Of a stretch of DNA of 11,625 nucleotides, positions 6,026 to 11,625 are shown in pieces. The notes under the pieces were generated by a model. That model was given only the letters and a program-made list of their open reading frames with translations, ran no database searches and was not told the DNA's origin. Source of the DNA: Candidatus Muproteobacteria bacterium RIFCSPHIGHO2_01_FULL_65_16 (GTDB lineage Bacteria; Pseudomonadota; Gammaproteobacteria; Acidiferrobacterales; Sulfurifustaceae); NCBI GenBank assembly GCA_001785175.1, contig MFSY01000019.1, positions 19,281-30,905 on the forward strand, read 5' to 3'. The position numbers and the translations under genes were made by a program. Each line of letters begins with the position of its first letter. Within the stretch, counting starts at the first letter, position 1.

Positions 6026-7522
6026 TTAGTGCTTGGCCGGGGCGTCGAGGCGCACTTCCCGCGGTCGCACCAGCAGGCCGCCGCGGCCGCTCGCCAGGCT
6101 CTTCAGCTTGGCGCCGAGGAAGCCGAGCAGGAAACGCAGCAGGCGGTAAAAGTGATTTGGGTACTGTAGCGTCAGCTTGAGGTAGTACCAGCCGATCCGC
6201 GGACGGCGGTAGAACGACACCAGGATATCCTGGTAGTGGCGATCGAGCTCCTCCACCGTCATGCCCTCCGGCGCCCAGACGAAATTCATGCCGTTCATCT
6301 TCTCCCAGTGGTCGTCACGGATGTTGGTGCCGAAGAGGTCGCGGTAGATCGGCGAGCCGGGGTAGGGGGTGAACTTGGACAGATTCATGATGGTCATGGG
6401 GATGCGGCGCACGAACTCCTTCGTCCGGCGGATCGTGTCCCGGTTCTCCCCGGGATAGCCGAGCATGAAGAGCCCCTTGGTGCGGATGCCGGCCGCGGCG
6501 GTCCAGCGGACCGCCTGCTCGGAATTCTCCACCCGCACCGCCTTGTCCATTTTCTGCAGCAGCTCGTCCGCTCCGCTCTCCAGGCCGAAGCTGATCTCCC
6601 AGCAGCCGGCGCGCTTCATCAGCGCCAGGATGTCCGGCTTCACGGTGTCCACGCGCGCGGTGCAGGTCCAGGTCATTTTCAAATCATTTTTCAGCATCAG
6701 CTCGCACAACTCCGTCGCGCGCAGCTTGCTCGCCAGGAACAGATCGTCCACGAACATGACGTGACGCACGCCGTAGGTGTCGCGCAGGTGCCGCATCATG
6801 TCGAACACGATCGCGGGCGAGTAGTGGCGCACCGTGGCGCCGAAGGTGGAGGTGTCGCAGAACTTGCACTGGAACGGGCAGCCGCGCGAGGCCGCAATCG
6901 TGGCCACCGGCCCGCGCGGGAAGTCGTAGATCGCCGGTTTGTAGGCGCGCGGGAAGCCGGGCAGCAGGTCCCAGGCCGGCATTGGCAGGTCATCCAATAG
7001 CCGGTTGACCGGGCTGCGCGGCGTCGTGCGCAGCGCGGCTCCATCACGGTAGATGAGGCTCGGGACGGAGCGCGGATCGTTCCTCCCTTCCAGGGCCCGC
7101 AGCAGGTCCGTGAGCGCCTTTTCCCCCTCGCCGACCACGGCGTAGTCGAACTCGGCGAAGCGCTGCATGGTCTCCGGCCCCATGGACGAGATGTGCGGCC
7201 CGCCGACGATAATCCTGGTGTCGGGCCGGTCCTGTTTGATGCGCCGGGCGATGGCGGCCGCGCCCCAGACGCCGACGGTGAACAGGGTGATGCCGACGTA
7301 GGCCGGCATGGCGGCGACGACGCGCGCGGCGACATCCGCCACCGACAGATTCAGGACGTCGCTTTCGATGATGGCGGGGCGGTAGCCGTGCGCGCGCGCC
7401 TCCGCCGCCAGGTGCAACAGGCCGAGCGAGGGGGACCGGTTGGTGATGTGTTTGACGAACTCATACCCCGGCGCGATGCGCTCGTACGGGGGGTTGATGA
7501 AGACGATGTCGGCGCCCGGCAT
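6026..7522 (-). CDS. B12-binding-domain radical SAM protein
   Basis: A 498-residue protein. Residues 1-145 form a cobalamin-binding-like Rossmann domain (VFINPPYERI at the start, IIVGGPHISSMG at 104-115, VVGEGEKALTDLL at 129-141). Residues about 205-400 are the radical SAM core with SRGCPFQCKFC: Cys215, Cys219 and Cys222 hold the 4Fe-4S cluster that cleaves S-adenosylmethionine. ISFGLESGADE (310-320) and LGYPGE (354-359) are further core motifs. The C-terminus (about 440-498) has aromatic and hydrophobic helices and a basic tail, perhaps for membrane contact. Relatives (BchE, HpnJ-type and similar) do methylations, cyclisations or rearrangements; no substrate can be assigned. It diverges from a chorismatase gene across 255 bp, which hints at a role near the aryl-polyene genes, but this is inference from position. 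The stop is 10 bp from the repeat element. Confidence 0.9.
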   Translation of the reverse strand: MPGADIVFINPPYERIAPGYEFVKHITNRSPSLGLLHLAAEARAHGYRPAIIESDVLNLSVADVAARVVAAMPAYVGITLFTVGVWGAAAIARRIKQDRPDTRIIVGGPHISSMGPETMQRFAEFDYAVVGEGEKALTDLLRALEGRNDPRSVPSLIYRDGAALRTTPRSPVNRLLDDLPMPAWDLLPGFPRAYKPAIYDFPRGPVATIAASRGCPFQCKFCDTSTFGATVRHYSPAIVFDMMRHLRDTYGVRHVMFVDDLFLASKLRATELCELMLKNDLKMTWTCTARVDTVKPDILALMKRAGCWEISFGLESGADELLQKMDKAVRVENSEQAVRWTAAAGIRTKGLFMLGYPGENRDTIRRTKEFVRRIPMTIMNLSKFTPYPGSPIYRDLFGTNIRDDHWEKMNGMNFVWAPEGMTVEELDRHYQDILVSFYRRPRIGWYYLKLTLQYPNHFYRLLRFLLGFLGAKLKSLASGRGGLLVRPREVRLDAPAKH

Positions 7523-7716
7523 GCGGTTTCGTTCCGTGGGAGGGATGATTTATCTGGGCGGGTCAACTAGAATATAGAGCATGCAGATGGGCCGCGGTAA
7601 TGTCAATTTCGAGCCCGCGGGGAGAGCGCCGCGCGTCGGCGATATGTGGCCGCCGGCGCTGGATTTACCGCACGCAGCGCCACCCGGGGGTCGTTCCGGC
7701 GCCTGCCGTCAGCACC

Positions 7717-7732
7717 ATGTGCTATAGCATAT
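7717..7732. promoter_or_regulatory. dyad in the radical SAM/chorismatase divergent region
   Basis: The 255-bp gap at 7523-7777 holds no gene and should contain both promoters. TGCTATAGCA (7720-7729) is a perfect 10-bp palindrome, with two more matching base pairs outside it after one mismatch. It includes a TGCTATAGC extended -10-like string, ending about 50 bp before the chorismatase ATG. No convincing -35 accompanies it. It may be an operator or part of a core promoter; support is weak. Confidence 0.3.
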
Positions 7733-7777
7733 CCTGAAGCCTGCGACATCACCCATCACCGATACCGGAAAGGCATA

Positions 7778-8848
7778 ATGCCGCTTACCAGAAGCAAGGG
7801 GTTAACCCCGGCCACAGAGATTTCCACGACCGCCGCGACCGGCGCCGCCGTGTGCGCGTCGCCGCTGCCGGTGCTGGTGCGGTATCCGCCCATAGCGCAG
7901 CGCGAGGCCCAGTTGCGCACCGGCGAGGAGCACGTGCTGGCGGAGATCTTTTTCGGCTCCGCCGTGCCGGCGACGCGCCATATTCCCAGCCTTCAGATTG
8001 ACATGCCTCAGCTCGGCGGGACACCGCTGGCCGAGGTGTGGCTGAGCTATCTGCCCGTGCGCCGCGGCCGCTCCCGCGGCATCGGTTATTCCTGCAACGA
8101 CCAGATACTTTTCGGCGTTCTGCAGCGGGAGGTCGCGCCGTCCGAGGCGCGTTTCGAGGAATCGGTTTGCTGGGCCTACCTCGATATCCTCGGCCTGATC
8201 GAGGGCCTCGGATATCCGCATCTGCTGCGGGTGTGGAATTATTTCCCCCAGATCAACAGCGAAGCCCACGGCCTGGAAAACTATCGGCGCTTTTCGCGCG
8301 GGCGGTACCAAGCGTTCGAGCGCCGCTACGGCGAGTGCACGCGCCGGCTGCCGGCGGCGAGCGCCTTGGGCTCGCGCGCGGGCGGGTTGAACATTTACTT
8401 CATCGCCTCGAAGGAGGAGGGCGCGCACCGCGAGAACCCGCGGCAGGTCAGCGCCTACCATTACCCGCCGCAATACGGTCCGCGCAGCCCGTCGTTCGCG
8501 CGCGCGACCTTGAAGCGCTGGGGGACGGAGGAGTTTCTATTCATCTCCGGCACCGCGAGCGTGGTCGGCCACGAGACCCGGCACCAGGACGCCCTCGAGG
8601 CGCAGCTGCGCGAGGCGCTGCGCAATGTCGAGGTATTGTTGCAGACCACCGGCAGGGATGAGCGCACCCGCATCGGAGGCCTGTCCGATCTCGACAGCCT
8701 GAAGGTCTATCTGCGTCACGCGCGGGACTACGCCGCGGTCAAGGCCGCGGTCGAGACCCTGGTCGGGGCGGACGTACCGGCGCTGTACCTGCAGGGCGAC
8801 ATCTGCCGCGACGACCTGCTGGTCGAGGTCGAGGGCATCGCGCGCTAG
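7778..8848 (+). CDS. chorismatase (XanB2/FkbO-type chorismate-cleaving enzyme)
   Basis: A 356-residue protein with the conserved segments of chorismatases, often annotated as pteridine-dependent deoxygenase-like: GYSCNDQILFGVLQRE (103-118), VWNYFPQIN (152-160), ENYRRFSRGRYQAF (167-180), RQVSAYHYPPQYGPRSPSFA (222-241) and LFISGTASVVGHETRHQ (254-270). The end, ALYLQGDICRDDLLVEVEG, resembles the YjgF-like fold of this family. Chorismatases split chorismate into pyruvate plus either a dihydroxy-cyclohexadiene acid (FkbO) or 3-hydroxybenzoate (Hyg5, XanB2). With ACP and ligase genes close by, the hydroxybenzoate-forming type is favoured, since XanB2 supplies that starter for xanthomonadin in Xanthomonas. 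The ATG at 7778 is chosen over an open-frame start 132 bp upstream because it has a GGAAAGG site 4 nt ahead and the upstream residues look random. Confidence 0.88.
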   Translation: MPLTRSKGLTPATEISTTAATGAAVCASPLPVLVRYPPIAQREAQLRTGEEHVLAEIFFGSAVPATRHIPSLQIDMPQLGGTPLAEVWLSYLPVRRGRSRGIGYSCNDQILFGVLQREVAPSEARFEESVCWAYLDILGLIEGLGYPHLLRVWNYFPQINSEAHGLENYRRFSRGRYQAFERRYGECTRRLPAASALGSRAGGLNIYFIASKEEGAHRENPRQVSAYHYPPQYGPRSPSFARATLKRWGTEEFLFISGTASVVGHETRHQDALEAQLREALRNVEVLLQTTGRDERTRIGGLSDLDSLKVYLRHARDYAAVKAAVETLVGADVPALYLQGDICRDDLLVEVEGIAR

Positions 8849-8874
8849 GGAAGCTGATTAAGTATGATTATTTG

Positions 8875-8952
8875 CCGCAAAGACGCGAAGGGCGCAAAGA
8901 AAAGAAAGTGGGTTTTATCGAGAAAACCTTCGGGCTCTTTGCACCTTTGCGG
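8875..8952. repeat. nested inverted-repeat element in a convergent gap
   Basis: Three pairs of arms are nested: CCGCAAAG (8875-8882) with CTTTGCGG (8945-8952), GCAAAGA (8894-8900) with TCTTTGC (8936-8942), and GGTTTT (8911-8916) with AAAACC (8923-8928). Transcribed, it would make one long interrupted stem-loop. It is AT-richer than the genes beside it and lies between the 3' ends of the chorismatase and lipoprotein genes. GCAAAG/GCGAAG repeats of this style resemble dispersed non-coding elements in proteobacteria. It may help end transcription. Confidence 0.7.
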
Positions 8953-8980
8953 TGAGAAGTAGTAATTCAGTTTAAGGTAA

Positions 8981-9001
8981 ACCCCCGGCTCTGCCGGGGG
9001 T
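8981..9001 (-). terminator. terminator-like hairpin after the lipoprotein gene
   Basis: ACCCCCGGC and GCCGGGGGT form a perfect 9-bp stem around a 3-nt loop, 12 bp beyond the stop of the minus-strand lipoprotein gene. On that strand TTTACC follows, a short T-run, so it fits a weak intrinsic terminator. It may also stop read-through from the chorismatase side. Confidence 0.6.
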
Positions 9002-9013
9002 CAGTTGACTTCC

Positions 9014-9319
9014 CTAGCGTTTGGCGTCGTTGATGTAGGCCCGCGCCCGCCTGACCTTGTCTATGCAGTTGGGAAATTTCTCGAATTCCTTCTGGACGCT
9101 GGCCGCGGTGAGCAGGGCGTCGGCCTTGATGATGGACATGGAGCTGCCGAGGCCCTTCGCCTTCGCGTCCTCGATCTCCGCGTAGGCCGTCTTCAACCCA
9201 TCGGAACACTCAACCCCCATCTCGCCGCTCACCCTGCCGGAGCAGGAGGCGATCAGCAGGACCGCCGCCAGGGTGGTGGCGGCCGGGGCGATGCGTAACG
9301 GCGGACGAAATGGCTTCAT
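9014..9319 (-). CDS. small predicted lipoprotein, family not recognised
   Basis: A 101-residue protein with a basic N-terminus (MKPFRPPLR), a hydrophobic segment and a lipobox-like LLIASC, so it is probably exported and lipidated at Cys26. The mature part is about 75 residues, mostly helical by composition, with two more cysteines (CSDGL and FPNCIDK) that could form a disulfide. Its AKGLG...KADALLTAASVQ...KVRRARAYINDAK layout recalls short envelope proteins of the DUF4398 kind, but I would not assign it. The ATG at 9319 is preferred to the TTG two codons upstream because an AGGAG site lies 7 nt before it. It diverges from the acyl-carrier-protein gene, so it may belong to the same envelope-linked pathway; that is inference. 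Confidence 0.75.
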   Translation of the reverse strand: MKPFRPPLRIAPAATTLAAVLLIASCSGRVSGEMGVECSDGLKTAYAEIEDAKAKGLGSSMSIIKADALLTAASVQKEFEKFPNCIDKVRRARAYINDAKR

Positions 9320-9485
9320 CAACAATCTCCTCTGGTTTCAGGTTCCGGGTGCGGGGTGTGGCACCCCTTCCCATGCCCTCCAGTTTAAATCATGACCGCC
9401 GGAAGTATAGCCGCCGGCGACGCGTGCTTCCCCCGGCGGCCGCCGAATATCGGCCCCGTCCGGTTTTTCGGACCCGCGAGATGTG

Positions 9486-9504
9486 GCACAATCGCCGTTT
9501 GTGC
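9486..9504. promoter_or_regulatory. operator-like dyad upstream of the ACP operon
   Basis: GCACAA and TTGTGC are perfect 6-bp arms around a 7-bp spacer, a 19-bp dyad in the 294-bp divergent gap (9320-9613) between the lipoprotein and ACP genes. Spacing is suitable for a dimeric regulator. The same spot has only a poor -10 match (CACAAT, 9487-9492). Binding is not shown. Confidence 0.3.
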
Positions 9505-9572
9505 GCGGAGTGGCGCACCGGAGCGATGGGTGCGGCCCCGTCGGCGCTGGGCGGTACCCCGCATAGTTAAAC

Positions 9573-9589
9573 GCCGCCCCAAGGGCGGC
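9573..9589 (+). other. hairpin in the ACP leader
   Basis: GCCGCCC (9573-9579) and GGGCGGC (9583-9589) form a 7-bp GC stem with a 3-nt loop, ending 24 bp before the ACP ATG and 13 bp before its AGGG ribosome-binding site. No T-run follows, so it is not a normal terminator. It may stabilise or modulate the leader. Confidence 0.4.
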
Positions 9590-9613
9590 TCAACACGACT
9601 TCAGGGTAAAGCG

Positions 9614-9883
9614 ATGTCTGAACAATCCGTTCTGGAAAAAGAAGTGGCGCGGCTGATCGTCGAGGCGTTGAATCTGGAGGAGGTGAAGCCGGACCAGATC
9701 GCGCCGGAGGCGCCGCTGTTCCGGCAGGGGCTGGGGCTCGACTCCATAGACGCGCTCGAGCTGGCGCTCGCGATCTCCAACAAGTACGGCTTCAAGCTTC
9801 GTTCGGACGACGAAAACAACAAGGAGGTCTTCTCCAGTCTGCGGGCGCTCGCCAGCCATGTGGAGAAAAACCGGCAGGCCTGA
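9614..9883 (+). CDS. acyl carrier protein of an aryl-polyene-type pathway
   Basis: An 89-residue acyl carrier protein. The phosphopantetheine site is GLDSIDALEL with Ser44 as the attachment residue; four helices of the usual ACP fold can be followed from residue 5 to about 86. It would carry a growing acyl or aryl chain in the cytoplasm. The ATG at 9614 has an AGGG site 7 nt upstream and gives a normal ACP N-terminus; the open frame extends 222 bp further upstream but that part is not ACP-like. It starts a tight operon: the COG4648 gene follows after 8 bp and the ligase overlaps that one. In Xanthomonas, ACP XanC is loaded by ligase XanA2 with 3-hydroxybenzoate, and the same pairing is proposed here. 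It is not the housekeeping AcpP, given its sequence and neighbours. Confidence 0.92.
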   Translation: MSEQSVLEKEVARLIVEALNLEEVKPDQIAPEAPLFRQGLGLDSIDALELALAISNKYGFKLRSDDENNKEVFSSLRALASHVEKNRQA

Positions 9884-9891
9884 ACGCCCCC

Positions 9892-10557
9892 ATGCCCCGC
9901 GTCCGGAGTGCTCTGCTTGTCGGGAGTTTCGTCCTCTATCCGATCCTGATTCACGTGCTGATCATGCGCCGGGCGTCGGCGTCCGCGGTGGCCGTGCTCG
10001 TCGCCGTGAGCGCGGTCCTGATGACGGCGCACCTGCTCGCGCCCGCGCCCGGACGCGGCGTGTTCTGGGCCGGGGCATACGGGCTGCTCGCCACGGTCGG
10101 CGTCGTCAGCCTCGCCGGCAACAACGTCTACGCCCTGTTCCTGCCGCACCTGTTCATCAATCTCACGCTCGCCGCCAGCTTCGGCGCCACGCTCCAGGGC
10201 CGCGCCACGCCCATTATCGAGCGGTTCATGCGCCTGATACACCGCGACCACCTGCCGCCGGCGCTCGCGCGCTACGCGCGCCGCCTGACGCTGGTGTGGA
10301 CCGTTTTTTTCAGCGCCATGGCGCTGACCGGGCTCGCGCTGGCCCGTTACTCTTCGCTCGAGGCCTGGTCGCTGTTCACGAACGTCATCAACTACCTGCT
10401 GGTGGCGGCGTTGTTCGTGCTTCAGTTTCTCTACAGTTATGTCCGCTACCGCGATCAGGGCGCCGTTTCGCCCTGGAAGGGGGTCCGGCTCCTCGTCTGG
10501 CGGCTCGCGCGCGATCCACAGGCCCTGTCCCGCCGTGGCGCCTGGAGGAAGAAATGA
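9892..10557 (+). CDS. COG4648-type integral membrane protein of the aryl-polyene cluster
   Basis: A 221-residue membrane protein with about six hydrophobic segments (roughly residues 7-25, 31-50, 58-76, 80-100, 131-152 and 162-184). Between the fourth and fifth is a conserved-looking polar stretch with RFMRLIHRDHLPPALARYAR (111-130). The tail after residue 185 is basic and probably cytoplasmic. This pattern resembles COG4648 proteins, found from memory beside ACP, AMP-ligase and ketosynthase genes in aryl-polyene clusters; their biochemical role is not established. It starts 8 bp after the ACP and its stop overlaps the ligase start as ATGA, implying coupled translation. Confidence 0.82.
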   Translation: MPRVRSALLVGSFVLYPILIHVLIMRRASASAVAVLVAVSAVLMTAHLLAPAPGRGVFWAGAYGLLATVGVVSLAGNNVYALFLPHLFINLTLAASFGATLQGRATPIIERFMRLIHRDHLPPALARYARRLTLVWTVFFSAMALTGLALARYSSLEAWSLFTNVINYLLVAALFVLQFLYSYVRYRDQGAVSPWKGVRLLVWRLARDPQALSRRGAWRKK

Positions 10558-11625
10558 GCCGGAGCCCATTGCTCGCCCACCGGCGGCCGGCGGATGTGCT
10601 CGCCGTCCGCCACGGGACGGAACTGACGGTGGAACGCTTCCTGCTGGATGCGGCGGCGCTCGCCGCGCGGTTGCCGGAGCGGGCCCAGGTCCTGAACGAT
10701 TGTGCCGACCGCTATCTTTTTCTGGTCGGCTTCGCCGCCGCCATGCTGCGGCGGCAGGTGAGCCTGTTGCCCGGCAATCGCGCGGCGCACGTCTGGGAGC
10801 AGCTCAAGGAGGATTATCCCGATGTCTATTGTCTGACGGACCAGGATGACGCCCCGCGGGTAATGGAGCTTTTCCGCTGCGTCGGCGCCGACGCGCCGGT
10901 CGGAGCGGGACCGGCGCCGGAGATACCGTCCTTTCCGGATACGCAGGTGGCCGCGATCGCCTTCACCTCGGGCAGTAGCGGCCGGCCGAAGCCGTTCCGG
11001 AAATTCTGGGGCGCGGTGGCGCGCGAGGCGTGCGCTGGCGGGAAGGCGCTCGGGCTCGGGCCCGACGGCGGCGGCTGCATCGTGGCGACGGTGCCGCCGC
11101 AGCACATGTACGGCTTCGTCGCCTCGGTGATGCTGCCGCTGCAACACCGCTACGCCTTCAGCGCCGAGCGCCCGTTCTTCCCCGAGGACATCCGGCTGGT
11201 CCTCGAGCGCTGCCAGCGACCGGCGGTCCTGGTGACGACGCCGGTGCAACTGCGCGCCTGCGTGCAGGAGCGGACCCGGCTGCCACGGCTGGATTTCATC
11301 CTATCCTCGGCCGCGCCGCTGCCCCGGGCCGTCGCCGATCAGGCCGAGGCGCTGTTCCACACCCGCGTCCTCGAGTATTACGGCAGCACCGAGACCGGGG
11401 CCATCGCCGCGCGCCGCCAGGCGGAGGCCGATGTCTGGCACTGCTTCGACGGCGTGCGCGTGCGCGCCGCCCCGAGCGGGTTTCGCGTGGACGCCGATTA
11501 TTTCCCGGAGCCGGTGGTGCTGAGCGACGTGGTCGAGATCAAAAGCCCCACGGAGTTTCTGCTGCTCGGGCGCGACAGCGACATGATCAAGATCGGCGGC
11601 AAGCGTTCCTCGCTCGTCTATCTCA
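10554..11625 (+). CDS. AMP-dependent acyl/aryl-ACP ligase (ANL family), 3' end missing
   Basis: The frame is open to the right edge, giving 357 residues without the C-terminus. ANL-superfamily motifs are in order: AFTSGSSGRPKPF (from about residue 136, the phosphate-binding loop), YYGSTETGAIAARR (about 274-287) and GRDSDMIKIGGKRSSL (339-354) at the hinge to the small C-terminal domain. It should adenylate a carboxylic acid and pass it to a phosphopantetheine thiol. Next to an ACP and near a chorismatase, the likely substrate is a hydroxybenzoate and the acceptor the ACP at 9614, as for XanA2/XanC in xanthomonadin synthesis; this is inferred. The N-terminal domain is rather short and divergent before the P-loop. 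The ATG overlaps the previous stop (ATGA), and a GGAGGAAG ribosome-binding site lies just before it. Confidence 0.9.
   Translation, partial: MSRSPLLAHRRPADVLAVRHGTELTVERFLLDAAALAARLPERAQVLNDCADRYLFLVGFAAAMLRRQVSLLPGNRAAHVWEQLKEDYPDVYCLTDQDDAPRVMELFRCVGADAPVGAGPAPEIPSFPDTQVAAIAFTSGSSGRPKPFRKFWGAVAREACAGGKALGLGPDGGGCIVATVPPQHMYGFVASVMLPLQHRYAFSAERPFFPEDIRLVLERCQRPAVLVTTPVQLRACVQERTRLPRLDFILSSAAPLPRAVADQAEALFHTRVLEYYGSTETGAIAARRQAEADVWHCFDGVRVRAAPSGFRVDADYFPEPVVLSDVVEIKSPTEFLLLGRDSDMIKIGGKRSSLVYL

Noticed and set aside
6236..7000. 254-residue plus-strand open frame opposite the radical SAM gene
   Set aside because: His/Arg/Ala-rich composition without motifs, opposite an intact radical SAM protein.
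7646..7777. Longer chorismatase with 44 extra residues
   Set aside because: The residues look like random translation of promoter DNA; the ATG at 7778 has a GGAAAGG site.
9484..9498. Sigma-54 promoter (TGGCAC start)
   Set aside because: The -12 position has GT instead of the required GC at the correct 10-bp spacing.
9392..9613. N-terminal extension of the acyl carrier protein
   Set aside because: The extra 74 residues are not ACP-like, and a ribosome-binding site precedes the ATG at 9614.

Overview
The window is high-GC DNA, apart from two AT-richer repeat patches, and gene content points to a gammaproteobacterium. The evidence is the divergent bamD/rluD pair followed downstream by pgeF (yfiH), a typical gammaproteobacterial arrangement, plus a double-ACT GcvR-like regulator and an aryl-polyene (xanthomonadin-type) gene set. 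The species cannot be named from the sequence. No tRNA, rRNA, CRISPR array or transposase was seen.

Left part (1-3002): the 5' end of bamD (minus) diverges from rluD (plus). Two divergent type II toxin-antitoxin modules lie between rluD and pgeF, genes that are usually close neighbours. The first is a Phd-type antitoxin with a PIN-domain VapC toxin (minus). The second is a Phd/YefM antitoxin with a RelE-like toxin (plus). Each has an operator-like inverted repeat upstream. They are separated by 388 bp without a gene that looks like decayed or dispersed-repeat DNA.

Middle (3003-5615): a tight co-directional run of pgeF, a ZIP-family metal transporter, a double-ACT regulator and peptide deformylase (def). 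The convergent gap that follows (5616-6025) is filled by a GCAGATT-rich repeat element. Perfect 23-bp inverted repeats bound it, and it contains a roughly 165-bp imperfect duplication.

Right part (6026-11625): a cobalamin-binding-type radical SAM protein (minus) diverges from a chorismatase of the XanB2/FkbO family (plus). Next come a second repeat element of the same general style, a small lipoprotein (minus), and then an acyl carrier protein, a COG4648 membrane protein and an AMP-dependent acyl ligase (plus), the last cut by the window edge. Chorismatase, ligase and ACP fit the start of an aryl-polyene pathway. In that reading the chorismatase makes a hydroxybenzoate from chorismate, the ligase adenylates it and loads it onto the ACP, and ketosynthases beyond the right edge would extend it. 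The radical SAM protein beside the chorismatase is a less expected partner and the best lead for new chemistry here.
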